A stretch of DNA of 64,000 nucleotides from Rotaria sp. Silwood1 (GCA_905250075.1 CAJNOP010000009.1:3677581-3741580), one strand, 5' to 3'. Positions 52,561 through 64,000 are shown, counted from the first letter of the stretch. Translations and numbers: made by a program. Notes: generated by a model not told the origin, from the sequence alone.

Positions 52561-54357
52561 TCACTTTCGCCGTCGCATATCCATTAAAAACCTATTTTCA
52601 GGTGTATAAAAAGGAATTGTTTTTCCAAGTACAAGCCGCATTTCATCAACCAATCGACACCAATTTGATGTTAATGTTCCAACATGTAAATCTGCATTAG
52701 CTTCAATAAATAAATCACTTAGAAATTCTAGTATAATTTTTCCACGTTGTTCACTATTCATGTGAACTAATGATGCAAAAACAACATTTCTTTGTACTGT
52801 TATATTTAATAATTTATAGTAGCCTTGTTTTTCTTTATTGATTTGAGCAAACTCATTGAATACTTGTTCATCTTCGGAATTAATATAAATTATGCTTATA
52901 TTTACTCGTCGAGCATCAGCATCAAATAAATCAAAATATTGTTTAAGTGTATATGATTGAGACATTTCTCTACTTCGAACTTTATCCGATCGACGCACAT
53001 ATACAGCAATATAAGGATGATGAAAATCAATTGAAGGTGATTTAAAATACAGTGCTATGGTATTCTGTACATGAGCTAATGTTTCAGGTTTATATCGCAT
53101 TAAATAAAATAATAATTGCGCACGATACCAATTAAATGTTCGATTTTGAAATATAGGTGGAAGAATAGGCTTGGGCCAATGACCTGTGTTAGCATTGATT
53201 TTAATTGTTTGATTACCATCGACTTTAGATGGAATTGAACAATTAGTTATAGGGAGAAAAAAACAATCTGGTGTACTTGAGCTACAAGCTCCGTAAAGCT
53301 AAAATAAAATCAATTATTAAGAATTATTAATTATTTCATCGGCAGTGTTTTAAGTTTTCCCTGATGGAATTTCGGTTAGCATATGTCATATATTGTAAAA
53401 GGATAAGTTCAAAATTGTAGATAATTTCAAAAATAAAAAGAAAAGCATAATCAGTGTAACTCCACAAATAAACTACTCTACTCAGTGTTCTGAATTCAAG
53501 GTACTCGTCTACTTGCTCAGTTGTCATTGGGGTACCGTTCCGAGTACTCTGTTGAAAATTGTCTCAGTACATAGATACTAAGCAATTACCTGAGGAGTTT
53601 TTATAACATTCTATGAAGAGCTTTTCAACTATTTAGGAGTTTAAATATTTAGAAGCATTTTCTAGTTAAGTGCTAAAAAAGCTATTATGTACTCAAATAT
53701 TCCTATGAAATACTGGTAGTAGAGTACTCACGACTAAGTACGTTCACTAGGATATTACTGAAGTTTTATTTCAATGATATCAATCTATTTTACCCAATTT
53801 CCTGGAACTTGATATACACCAATTCTATTATCTGCTATTGCCATACCAAATGCCCATACAATTTGATGAAAGGTTGATCCAAAACCCGACCAAGCATAAT
53901 TTTGAATAATAGCAAAACGTTTATTCGTACAATCTATTGGATGTTGATGTTCATAAAGCCAATTTTGGGCTTGTAATGTATTCTGTATTGAAAATTCATT
54001 GTTTGATGAATGATCACATGAATCAATTTTGTCGATTTTTGGTCCACCGGAATATTCAACAATACGACATGGTAAAAGTTGTGCTAGACGAAAATAATTT
54101 TCATCAGCTAAACGCATTGACCAAAGATGTGTAGTATTATAACCATAAAATGATTTTATCGATTGTTGATGACTATTCGATGATCTTTGGTTTAATTTTA
54201 TGTCGGACGAAAATAGGATGCGTATTTTACCTTTTGTTTCATTAAAACTTGAGCCAAGAAGAAAACCAAATACAAAAACTATTGTGAATGGAATTAAACC
54301 AGCAATAGTTTTCCTAGTTGATGTTTGTAATAATCCATCATGTGTGAAATATTTCAT
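52561..54357 (-). CDS. Fucosyltransferase-like type II membrane protein (GT23-like)
   Basis: Two exons on the minus strand, 54357-53794 and 53298-52561, with a 495-nt GT-AG intron; 433 residues. A short cytoplasmic N-terminus is followed by a membrane anchor at about 20-38 (GLIPFTIVFVFGFLLGSSF), the arrangement of a Golgi glycosyltransferase. The catalytic part includes YIAVYVRRSDKV (Arg290-Arg291, comparable to the donor-binding Arg pair of alpha-1,6-fucosyltransferases), IYINSEDEQVF (the position of a TDD-type motif) and GTLTSNWCRLVDEMR (395-409), comparable to the SSQVCRxxYE block of FUT8 and NodZ. The FUT8 SH3-like C-terminal domain is absent and the protein is shorter than FUT8 (about 575). 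It probably transfers fucose to a glycan in the secretory pathway; acceptor and linkage cannot be read from sequence. Confidence 0.75.
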
Positions 54358-57252
54358 GGTGAATGATGAATTAAAGCCTTATTTGATGAAGAAAATATTT
54401 TATACTGTAATTTCTTTAATATGATTTAATCATCTTGTTAATTTCAAGATTATATTTAAAAAGACTTATCAAAGTAAATTTTTTATTTACATCTACAATC
54501 ATATGAACCACATTATCTAAAATATATTAAGAACATTAGACATTAGCATTGGAAGAAATAGGGTTTTTACAATAATAAAATGCTTCACAGTATGACTTTA
54601 AAAGTTCTTTTCTGCTCATGAAAAAACTCTAAGCTGTTCATGTTTCTATCAGAATAAGGTCGTATATCTCTATTAAATATAAATGATCTAATTTTCAGAT
54701 TATATTAAACATAAGAAAAACTTATCGAAGTATGACGGATAAAGTAACTGTAACGTCAAGCATTATTTTGAATGAGAACAAACATTGACATTGATCTGTT
54801 TTTCGTGGCATACATACAATTTTTCAAGAAAAAAATACAATCCTATAGAACTAGATTAAGATTTTCCATCCTCTTTTCTTAACCAAACAACTATATTAGT
54901 AACTGACTTCGTTAAAAAAAATTCTACAATTACAAGAAGGTCAACACTTACTACACGGAATACAGAGATAGAATCGGTCTGAATTTTTGATGACCTATAT
55001 TGATCTGAATAGATCAAATCGGCTAGCCGATCGATTGGACCAGGCTACCAACAGATCAGTATGTTCTAAATCCGTACCGGTTATATTTTTGATGAGATTC
55101 ATCCTAGATCGCAATTCTGTAATTGAGATTAGACGCATGGTAGCTTAATATCTATTAATTGAGCTGATTTCGATCGTTCAGCTACTTTTAGATGAGCAAG
55201 AGCTAATGAGCTGCTCATCTTTTATGACATGCAATTGCTTAAAATCTTATATTAACCTGATATTGAGATCTGTGATAACTTTATCTTAGGTAGAGTAACT
55301 TGAACTACATATGTACAGCTGAATAAAGCTGTAAAAAATGTGCTAGTGTCATAAAATAAGATGTTCAAATACTCGACTCACATAACAAAAGATGGACCGT
55401 AAACCCTACTGAAAATAAAAGAAGAGCTAATCAGCGATAGTCTTTGTCAGCTTTTCTAAGCCGTCACACAACTTGTTGTGAATAGGTCCAGCGTGATATT
55501 CCTTCATTGCATTACGTTATTTTTTAACGAATATTTTTTTAAAAATCTTGTTTTGTTCATAATATTGATTGCAATGAAATCTGACACTAAAATATTGCAG
55601 AGATTCTTATGCTTCAAAGAGACAGTTTTAAGCAGAAGTATTTATATATATATATAGATAATTGTATATGCACGTAACAAGTCAGGCTAATACTTAAATT
55701 CTAATTTTTTTTAAAATATAAATTCAGTCACGTATCAGAAAAATGAGTCTTCTTTACACAGTCAAGATAGACATCTAATACCAATAGTTTGTTATTGTTT
55801 GAGTTCTATATATTAACAGGAACGAGAGTTGTCAAGGGTTTCCGTATAATAATGATGGCAAAATGTATTCTATATGAAAGTTTTTACATCAATGTCTAAT
55901 AGAGATTTGAAAGTACAGGTGGTGATACCGTAACGTATGATATATTTATGAATCTTATATTATTTAAGTTCCTGTTTACAAACCAGCTATTCATGAATTT
56001 CAATAAGATTAATAAAATCGTAGGTGTTTGTTAACTCGCTGAAATCTGTAATTTATTAAATATTCTATTCGTCCGCACACAACTCGATTTATCACTTATA
56101 CTTCTTCATTACTCACTTAATAATAGAACTATGTTATTGATAATGCATATTAATTCAATTTTTTTATTAGAACTTGATATAAAAACTTAGCCATGGAATA
56201 ATTTTTACACAATGATTCTAAAAAAACACCAGAGAAGTAGAGTTCTACATTGTGGCTCCACAATAAGGCCGAGAAAAATGCCTTAATAATAGATGCAACT
56301 ATGACATACAAATATTTTTCTTTCTTTCGGAAGCGTGATGTAAGTCTATATTTGACGACTCTCGTTTCTTGCAACACATAGTGTTGAAACAACAAAGCGT
56401 TAGTATTTCAAGATTACTATATACTGCTGAAAAAAACATTCCTCCACATATGGATGAACCTATGTAATAAAAATAAAAATTGGTATATCAACCAGTTGAT
56501 CACGTTGATATGTACATATTACAGACTGAATTAGACTTCGACAGAATTCGTGGTAGTTGGACGCGAAATAGCGAAGTTTTTATTATTATTTATTCTTGTT
56601 CTTACTATTGATGGAGAAAAAAAAGAATTTAATTATTTATTTAAATAATCTTTAAATAAAACAACAGTTCAACCATTTTTACATATATAATTGCATCATA
56701 AGTACAGTAATAACTTCCTTTTCAACATCAGAATTTGAATTTTGAATACATTTTTACAAATAAACAAGTGAGCATCTTAAATCCTTCACTAGTAAATTTC
56801 GAGAAAAGGCAAAGATCACGTCAACCATGAATGAAAAGATTCTTGGTCGGTTTACGAATAACTGTTCATGAAATTCTGATGCTAGTTTTACATCTTAGTG
56901 TCGCACATCTTTTGCCTTATCAAATACTCTGACTTTAAACTTTTACTATATGATGTAAAAATTCATAAATCGGTGTTAATATATAAAGCAATATACAATG
57001 TTTATAAGCGTATTCATATTGAAGCAGTTCATGTATGATGTGACAAATGCCTAGATGGTTTATCGGTGAACTATAACTAGCAATGCACTTGTACCAATTA
57101 ACTGAATACTAGCTTAAACAGGATCACTAGTTAAAATAGGCTTAAATAGCTGAATGCGAGTTTCAACTAGTAAGCTGGTGACAATTAACTGTGTAATTAG
57201 TTAAACTTGTACCAAGTTAAGTGATGCTGATGAATCTCTGACTGTTACTGTA
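54358..57252. other. Gene-poor interval, nothing firm
   Basis: About 2.9 kb upstream of the fucosyltransferase. It contains a small hairpin (GATGAGCA ... TGCTCATC at about 55193-55218) and a TA run at 55642-55656. Short open frames, including the minus-strand one at 56150-56395, have no family resemblance. Confidence 0.4.
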
Positions 57253-57477
57253 GTCCGAACAATCAAAAGTACGACTTAAAATTTGTTTTTTTACAATTTT
57301 TTAAATTTCATGTTGATGTGTTCTCTTGTTTTCTATATACTATAGAATGATGTGGATGGGTTATATATTTACTATTATAATGCTCTAGTGGTCCTCTATC
57401 TATACTATATATCTAAGGTTTTTATCTTTTTGTATGTGTGTATATATAATTTCAAGTGTAGTGATTCCCGCATACTA

Positions 57478-57808
57478 TTACAAATTTGATTTTCATTTGT
57501 ACATTAAACCCTGTTTTATATTTTTGTTATATGATATGTATACGTGATACTGTGTACTAACATTATCCTGGATAACTTTTTATCTTATGCTTTCTTTCTT
57601 ATTTTATAACATATAGACTTCACCTGTTGGCATAGTGGCTGTGGTCTCTCTATACCCACAGGTGAACTCTATATGTTATAAAACAAGAAAGAAAGCATAA
57701 GATAAAAAGTTATCTAGGATAATGTTAGTACATAGTATCACGTATACATATCATATAACAAATATGTGAAACAGGGTTTAATGTACAAATGAAAATCAAA
57801 TTTTTAAT
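57478..57808. repeat. Long hairpin inside the composite element
   Basis: The left arm starting CAAATTTGATTTTCATTTGT pairs with the right arm ending ACAAATGAAAATCAAATTT. Pairing continues through CTAACATTATCCTGGATAAC and TTATGCTTTCTTTCTT to CACCTGT/ACAGGTG at the centre, leaving a loop of about 25 nt. It could form a stem of about 150 bp. Confidence 0.85.
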
Positions 57809-57809
57809 A

Positions 57810-58276
57810 CAGGGTGGCCCAAAAGTCACGCACCAAAGACAAAAAATTGAATATCTCCATTATGGCTTGACCAAACGGGCTCATTTTTTTACCAAGGATA
57901 GAGGCATGTTCAGAGTCCAAATTCACACGAACAAGGTTAAACCTTGTTCGTATGAATTTAGAGTGTGAACATGCCTCTATCCTTGGTAAAAAGATCAGCT
58001 CGTTTGCTCGAGCCGTCATGGAGATATTCAATTTTCTTTTCGATTAAGTAACTTTTGCATTATCCTGTATATTGCTTTTTTCCTATCTGTGAAAAAGTAA
58101 AATTTTCTTGTTCAGGTCAATAGTGATACTTAACAAAGGTTCTCATTAACCTTGTCCGTATGGATTTGGACTCTGAACATGCCTCTATCCTTGGTAAAAA
58201 AATGAGCCCGTTTGGTCAAGCCATGATGGAGATATTCAATTTGTTGCCTTTGGTGCGTGACTTTTGGGCCACCCTG
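57810..58276. mobile_element. Inner TA-flanked element with 31-bp-plus terminal inverted repeats
   Basis: Begins CAGGGTGGCCCAAAAGTCAC and ends with the reverse complement, GTGACTTTTGGGCCACCCTG, with TA at 57808-57809 and 58277-58278 as apparent target-site duplication. Inside, the block CATGCCTCTATCCTTGGTAA occurs three times (one inverted copy near 57890-57910, direct copies near 57972 and 58179). So this element is itself a partial palindrome plus one additional arm. Confidence 0.85.
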
Positions 58277-58486
58277 TAGTATGCGGGAATCACTACACTT
58301 GAAATTATATATACACACATACAAAAAGATAAAAACCTTAGATATATAGTATAGATAGAGGACCACTAGAGCATTATAATGGTAAATATATAACCCATCC
58401 ACATCAGTCTATAGTATATGGAAAACAAGAGAACACATCAACATGAAATTTAAAAAATTTTAAGTCGTACTTTTGATTGTTCGGAC

Positions 58487-59864
58487 TATAGTATAATCAA
58501 AATCTTTGTTATCAATATTACCACTAAGTTTGTTTGTGAACATTTAGACATCTATTTTTAAAATTAAATTTCAAAGCATATAGAATAAACGGAAGCTTAT
58601 CTCTGAAGTATATGGACATAGATATGAAAAAGGTTTGAAATAAACATAACCTTAATCCTTCTCCTGTTTTTTCTTTTCTTGGTCGAACGCGCGTTTCCTG
58701 CCAGTGTAACTAGAATAGATATTTTTTGATCAATTCATAAAAGGTGAGATGCAGACATTCTGATATTTATTAACAAGAAAACTCTATAAATCCATAACAA
58801 TATGTTTGAAGCATACCACTAATTGATTATTGCATCATCTATGTGATTCATTATATGCTATTAACTGTTCTCATAGCTGTCATATATAAATCACTTGTTC
58901 TCAGAGATTAATGTCTATCGCATTTCTGGTGGCTGTCAGCAAACAGAATATATTACTAAAGATTAGAATCGAAATAAATTTATTACATAGAAAACTGCAC
59001 GACAATAAATGATCGAAAGAGTGAAAAAACGTCAATAACTTCATCAAAAGATTAAAACTAACTAGTATTCAAAACAACATACATCGTATATTATTTCGAA
59101 TTTTTAGGCTTTCAGAGCTCAACTAGATTTCAACGAAACACACTGACAAACTCAACATCTTCTTAAACTTAGCTAAATTTCAGTTTAAGTTGAACATAAC
59201 TTAGTATGAATATATAAGATCAATTATTTATCTTTATATTTTTCGATTTTTCTCTTGTACTGAAATAGACAGAGCGTACATTCTCTTTTCACTCACTATA
59301 TATATAAGGGCAGTTTACTTTCTTTGTACGACTTTGAAGCTATACAATGGTCGATGTGATTGCAACCAAAATACAAAAGAAAAAAAATTAATCAATTTCA
59401 AACTGATGCTTTGATTATACGATGTTTGATGTATGATGTTCTAAAAGATGCATACTTTTTAAAGATCTGACCAAATCTCGCGATTCGGGAAAAGTGACAT
59501 TTTGTTTTTCAAAGGTTCAGTTTGAAATGAAGGAGACCATGTGCTTATGAATTTCAAGGGAAAATGCGTTCTGCTTATTTTGATCAGAAGTATGAATATT
59601 TATATTGTCATGCATACCATATATACTCTTCAGTTGACTTGTTAATAAAACGAAGACAGTAAAAAAAAAGGAATGAATAAAAACAAAACGTTTTTATGGC
59701 ATTGTGTACTATTTATGGTAGATTCTGGATGCGTAATTTGAAACAGAAAAAAATGATAAAAATCAGAGTATTAGTACTTACCGGATCACAATATTAAAAG
59801 CAAACGTGCCAACATAACTATTATAAGACATCATATGACTTTTCTTATGGAAAACGTCGCAGTT
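58487..59864. other. Intergenic, nothing recognised
   Basis: AT-rich sequence between the composite element and the TTAA-flanked mini-element. No coding frame or clear repeat could be supported. Confidence 0.4.
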
Positions 59865-59939
59865 TTAACTCTTTCTAGTCTCCAATTCTTAAAGTGTAGT
59901 AAATGCTGCCATATGGCAACATCCGACTAGAAAGGTTAA
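59865..59939. mobile_element. 67-bp TTAA-flanked mini-element
   Basis: TTAA at 59865-59868 and 59936-59939 bracket a 67-nt segment whose ends are inverted: CTCTTTCTAGTC on the left, and CCTTTCTAGTCGG on the minus strand at the right. TTAA target duplications and CCTTT-type ends are characteristic of piggyBac elements, so this may be a minimal non-autonomous piggyBac relative. A central TGCCATATGGCA palindrome is present. The small size leaves coincidence possible. Confidence 0.45.
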
Positions 59940-60021
59940 ACAGAAAAAGAAAAAAAAGAAGAAGAAAAAGAAAAAGAAAAAGAGAAAGAAAAAAGGAAAA
60001 AGAAAAAGACGAAAAAGAATT
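59940..60021 (+). repeat. Polypurine (A/G) tract of about 80 nt
   Basis: The plus strand is almost exclusively A and G over this span (repeats of GAAAAA and AAGAAG). Strong strand asymmetry can favour triplex or slipped structures. An antisense open frame through it (poly-Phe) is an artefact. Confidence 0.85.
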
Positions 60022-60145
60022 TTTCTGAATAGAGTGTGTGTCAACTTGTCAGGTACGTTGTACGTTGAAGGATTGTGAATCATGAATTGTTTGCAAGACG
60101 GACAAAAAAAACATTAATTCATATGGCTTACGAGGAAAGGTCATC

Positions 60146-60744
60146 AAATGTTGAGTCGCTTTTGCGTTGAAACTATTTGTATTATAAAGTTCCTCAAGAG
60201 TTATGAATGCTCTGACCAAATATTTCTGACAGCTAGTGTATTGTTTCGAAACTACTCCATATGTACGATATGGTTTTTAATGAGTGTCATGGTTGTCATT
60301 AGTAACATCGGAAAGAACGATTTTCGAATTTAGACTTGAAACTTTGTATAGAAATACTTTTCAACGAAAATAGTATTTTATGAAAGTTTTCAGGTCTTTT
60401 AATTTGTTTGGTTCATCAAATCTGATGCTCTAGTTGAACGATGTAAAATACACATTTTCACAAGAGATGTGTATGGCGACCGGAACTATAGCAACAGTTG
60501 AAACTTTCATAAAATACTATTTTTGTTGAGGAGTGTTTTTATACAAAGTTTCAAGTCTAAATTAGAAAATCAATTATTCCGATGTTTCTGATAAGAACCA
60601 CGGCAGTCATTAAAAACCATACCTTACAAATGGAGTATTTTCGTAACAATGAGCTACTTGTCAAAATTTTCAGTAAAACATTCATAACTTTTTAGGAACT
60701 ATATAACAAAAATAGTTTCAACGCAAAAACGATTGAACAGTTGC
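60146..60744. mobile_element. Foldback element, about 600 bp
   Basis: The left arm (about 60146-60400) and right arm (about 60490-60744) are imperfect inverted copies. The ends read TTGAGTCGCTTTTGCGTTGA on the left and, reverse-complemented on the right, TTCAATCGTTTTTGCGTTGA. Inner blocks AGTATTTTATGAAAGTTT and TTTCATAAAATACTATTTTT also pair. The loop is about 90 nt. There is no coding capacity; the frame at 60148-60333 is part of the arm. Confidence 0.75.
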
Positions 60745-61439
60745 TGACTTTTGCGCGTTACTAGTTGTAATTCCTTTTATTTCAGTAAGATGGTAACAAT
60801 ATAAAATGTAGATAGTCGCGGTTGATGACATGGAGCATACTAGTTTCTTTTTTCTTTCTTTAGGACAACTTGCCTTAATATGCTAATAAATTTTTGAAAC
60901 ATCGACTTAGTTATGTTCACATTCGTGCATCAAAGATAGGTTTCCTTCGAAAAGTGAATCTTTGTAGATGACGGGATCAGTCTTAGAATTAGTTCTCAAT
61001 GAATATCATTCATAATTATTTGAGAAATTTCTTTTTTAAACTCAATTAATGCATCACTTTGCTTATAATGATATTCTAAAGAATAGAAAGGTAAGAGTAA
61101 CCATTATCTTTATCTTTATAAAATGTGTGTTTTAAAATTTTATATTCTTTAAAAACGATTGATTATGTCATTTTATTTGTTCTTTAGACATACTGAATAA
61201 GACTTCAATCGAGGTGAAAAAAAAGCAATCTGATGAAGATAGAATATAAAAGCATTAATCTATATGACATTAGTCAGAAAAAGTAAATAATACGACAATT
61301 AGGATTATAAAATATTCCATCAGATGATTATACAGAACAAAGACAAGTAGAAGACATCCTATTTGACAAATAGGATCCATCGTGCGATTTTTATCAAGGA
61401 TAGTACAAAAAAACAATTGTCAGTCATGTTTCCATCTGA
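60745..61439. other. Intergenic, nothing recognised
   Basis: About 700 bases of AT-rich sequence without recognisable genes or repeats, lying between the foldback and the hAT remnant. Confidence 0.35.
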
Positions 61440-61985
61440 GCTATAAACAGGTCACTTCTTCTTGCTCTGGACTGGCTTGACTCGAAATAAATAAAATAAT
61501 AAACCATCATCACAATAATTTTTCATACAAAAAAGATATGAATGAACTCAATGCCTTTGATTATATGTTCTGTTTCTCATCATCGAAAAAATGTAATCAT
61601 CATAGCAAAAATAAGTTGTTCTTAGGTATACGACGAAGAGGCAAAGTAAAATGTACAACGGTATTGTAGGAAATAAATTATGTTTATAACAACAGACAAA
61701 GACACTTATATTTGACAAACAATTTTTGCAACAGTGCGAACGTAAAATAAACTATTCAATTGTTTCCCATCCAAACAAATTCTTCTTTTAGTCAATTTAA
61801 GTTCTACAACACTAAATTGACGTTCGATTCTGGAATTTGTTTCTGGGATCGAATGACATTGTCAAAGTATTCTCGAATCATACCGTGATTCATCAACGCT
61901 TGATTTTCAAAACATAAGCATGAGGTCAAAAAGTTTGACCTGGCAGATGTCTACTAATTAGCAGACCAACCCGGCAGCTCTGTTT
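61440..61985 (-). mobile_element. hAT transposase remnant, copy 3 (best preserved)
   Basis: The minus strand around 61835-61700 reads RIERQFSVVELKLTKRRICL and continues DGKQLNSLFYVRTVAKI, without a stop. This is the C-terminal dimerisation motif of hAT transposases. Upstream on the minus strand the frame is broken by stops. It aligns along its length with copies 1 (30925-31385) and 2 (37845-38270). Confidence 0.65.
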
Positions 61986-64000
61986 TCTATCTATTTATTT
62001 ATTTTTGTTTTTAAATAATAATTAATTCAGAAATATTACAGAAATAGGATCTCATATAAGTGTTTATGATTAAAGTAAGTTTGTTTGTTTTTTTATAAAA
62101 ATACATTTGCTTCACAGAATCGACTTTTATTAAATGTAGAAGTGGCTAATATTCCAACGACTAATCAAGTCATACAAGATAAAAATGACAAATTTTATCT
62201 CGTCTTTTATTTTTATTTCGAATTCTTAACATATTAGTTATTAGTTTGATTCAATCAGATTTCAATCTCCAACATGAACCAAACTTGTACATTAAGCTGA
62301 TATTTATTACTATTATTCTTTCGACTCTTCTATACTTTTAGTTTTCAATACCAAGTATGTCTAAATCTATTTCAACTGGATAAGTCAGCTTTAAAAGATT
62401 CAGAACGAATTGTTGCTCTCTATTTTGCTATGATCTTACTAGTGATATATAGTCAAACTGTTATTTCAAAGAATAATAGATCTGTTAATTTATGCCACTA
62501 GACTTCAATAAATCAAAACATCAATAGAAATTGTCAAAATTAAATATTCGATGAATTATTTTATCTTGTAAAAAAAACAAGTGTTTTTATTATTGTATTA
62601 TTTATTATAGACTTTAGCCAAAGAAGAAAGTCTCCAGTGTGATTCATCAAATATTGAAGTCACATTATTAATTACTATACCTCTAAGGATAATGCCAAAC
62701 GATGACGAAATATTGTTTTGTCCAGCTCGAATCAGTCACATAATTCATAGATCGCAATAGTGTATGACTATTTTTTTAAACGTTTTATACACAATAAAAA
62801 AGAATGATCAATATATCAAATTTATATATTATTCCATTATAGGAAATATCTATCACAATAAGAAATTACCCTCATTCTCTCCATGACAGCTGATACTGAT
62901 ATAACAATTCTATTCATTACATCTATCACGTTACATAACGATAAAAATGTTTGTCTAAATATGTTGATTATCTTTGTCTATTATGAATTCATTATGAAAT
63001 TCTTACCTGAATTATTTCATATCATATTGGTTATAATAGAGCATGAGTATTGTATCATATTAAAGTTTTGAATAGTATTCGATCGTCACTAAAGATGCAT
63101 TAAGTTCCAGAACGTTATTTCAAAGATGACATTTTTTTTATTAAGAGTGTGGTTCCTGTGGATTATTGATATCAATCATGATCAGTTTTTCATGCTCTAT
63201 TCAAAGCTGTAATTGAAATTCATGAAATAGAAAGCAAAAGTTTCGTAATTGGTAGAAAATTTGCACTTGTTAGTTTTTTCGATCAATTCCGACTCATTCT
63301 GAAATCTGTATTGTGTATTAGACAAAACCTAAGAATAACTTCGGAAAGAACGTTCAAAACTAATCACAATTCGTATAAAGAATTGCTAGAAGCCCAACAA
63401 TGCTCAATAATTGACATGAGTTTTTGTAAACAGGAATATACCAATTTCTTGAATTTCAACTATAGCTTGGAATAGAATATAAAAACTGATCATGGTTGAT
63501 ATGAATAATTTCCACGAACTACATTCTTAATAAGAAAAAATGTCATCTTTGACGTCATGCTTTAGGAATTGATACATCTCTAATCACCATTGAAAAAGAA
63601 ATATAAAATATATGATAATTTTCTTCATGTACTGAAGTTTTTAGGTGATTAACTTTTGAAAACTTATAGATTGTCATATTTATTATTTTACACTAATAAC
63701 GAATTTGTTGGAAATATAAAAAGTCAATATAAAAGTTGTTACTGCAATCCATACGCAAATATAATGTGAAATACGACTTATCTGTTGTTGATAATCACAG
63801 GAAGATTGTCTGGTTCTATCCTCTTTGGGACACATTTCTTCACCATCTTTTTACATAATCTTTCAGAAATTCAATAAGAAAGTAGTTCATATATGAGAAC
63901 AAGACGTTAGTTATATCTGGTCTATGATCGTATATTAACAACGTTAGCTATAACTTATTTCATAAAAGTTAAACTTTATTGGATAGAATATTGTTTTGAG
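61986..64000. other. Gene-poor right end of window
   Basis: No gene is recognised. Contains the foldback at about 63095-63580. The open frame 62883-63071 shows no known family. Confidence 0.4.
63095..63580. repeat. Foldback element, about 485 bp
   Basis: The left arm (63095-63230), containing CAAAGATGACATTTTTTTTA and ATCATGATCAGTTTTTCATG, is matched by the inverted right arm (63440-63580), whose reverse complement contains CAAAGATGACATTTTTTCTT and ACCATGATCAGTTTTTATAT. The loop is about 210 nt. The termini and target duplication were not resolved. Confidence 0.7.

Larger units (their letters stand above)
57253..58486. mobile_element. Composite palindromic element: outer TA-flanked foldback with two nested palindromes
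   Basis: The outer arms (57253-57477 and 58277-58486) are near-perfect inverted repeats beginning GTCCGAACAATCAAAAGTAC, with TA on both outer sides. They enclose two more palindromes: a long hairpin at 57478-57808 (arms about 150 nt, centre near 57640) and a 467-nt element at 57810-58276. No transposase is encoded. TA flanks suggest cut-and-paste elements of the Tc1/mariner superfamily; this is inference. Confidence 0.85.

Noticed and set aside
58130-58402. 90-codon minus-strand frame
   Set aside because: Lies across the arms of the composite palindrome; the inverted copies give equivalent meaningless frames.
59889-60083. Minus-strand frame with a long poly-Phe run
   Set aside because: Translation of the complement of the polypurine tract; low-complexity artefact.

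Overview
The window is a nuclear segment of a small, AT-rich animal genome. The evidence is ten spliced protein-coding genes with GT-AG introns (mostly 50-75 nt, a few 300-900 nt) that encode animal proteins: beta-catenin, claudin-like, fukutin, a small-conductance Ca-activated K channel, an anoctamin, astacin and cyclophilins. Bacterial-type peptidoglycan-precursor enzymes, spliced and embedded between animal genes, together with many decayed DNA transposons, fit a bdelloid rotifer best. That assignment is an inference; the sequence itself only shows a metazoan.

Layout. 1-13 kb: a decayed 3' half of a beta-catenin gene (arm repeats 11-12 and tail) precedes a complete cyclophilin; 5 kb downstream the same order recurs as an intact beta-catenin followed by a second complete cyclophilin, so this looks like an old tandem duplication. 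13-17.5 kb: two foldback elements flank a three-exon claudin-like gene. 17.9-21.1 kb (minus strand): a broken FAD amine-oxidase pseudogene and a secreted astacin protease. 21-28 kb: mostly empty, with one possible decayed gene. 28.3-30.6 kb: fukutin, 461 codons. 30.9-32.2 kb: hAT remnant and foldback. 32.8-34.9 kb (minus): SK potassium channel. 36.6-39.5 kb: a Tc1/mariner-type element with about 400-nt terminal inverted repeats and a nested hAT remnant. 39.8-45.4 kb: a 22-exon anoctamin. 46.1-50.0 kb: a two-exon 60-residue Cys/His protein and, 400 bp further on, a single gene that fuses MurB to MurA. 52.6-54.4 kb (minus): a GT23-like fucosyltransferase. 54-64 kb: gene-poor, with a composite nested palindrome, further foldbacks, a tiny TTAA-flanked element and a third hAT remnant.

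How the genes relate. There is no operon-like logic. The exception in content is MurB-MurA: it would make one polypeptide convert UDP-GlcNAc plus PEP to UDP-MurNAc, and both halves keep their catalytic residues. Fukutin and the fucosyltransferase are both secretory-pathway glycosylation enzymes; the K channel and the anoctamin could both respond to Ca, but nothing here shows co-regulation. Exon coordinates were derived by hand from conserved reading frames and splice consensus; each listed gene closes in frame. No tRNA, rRNA or CRISPR was seen.
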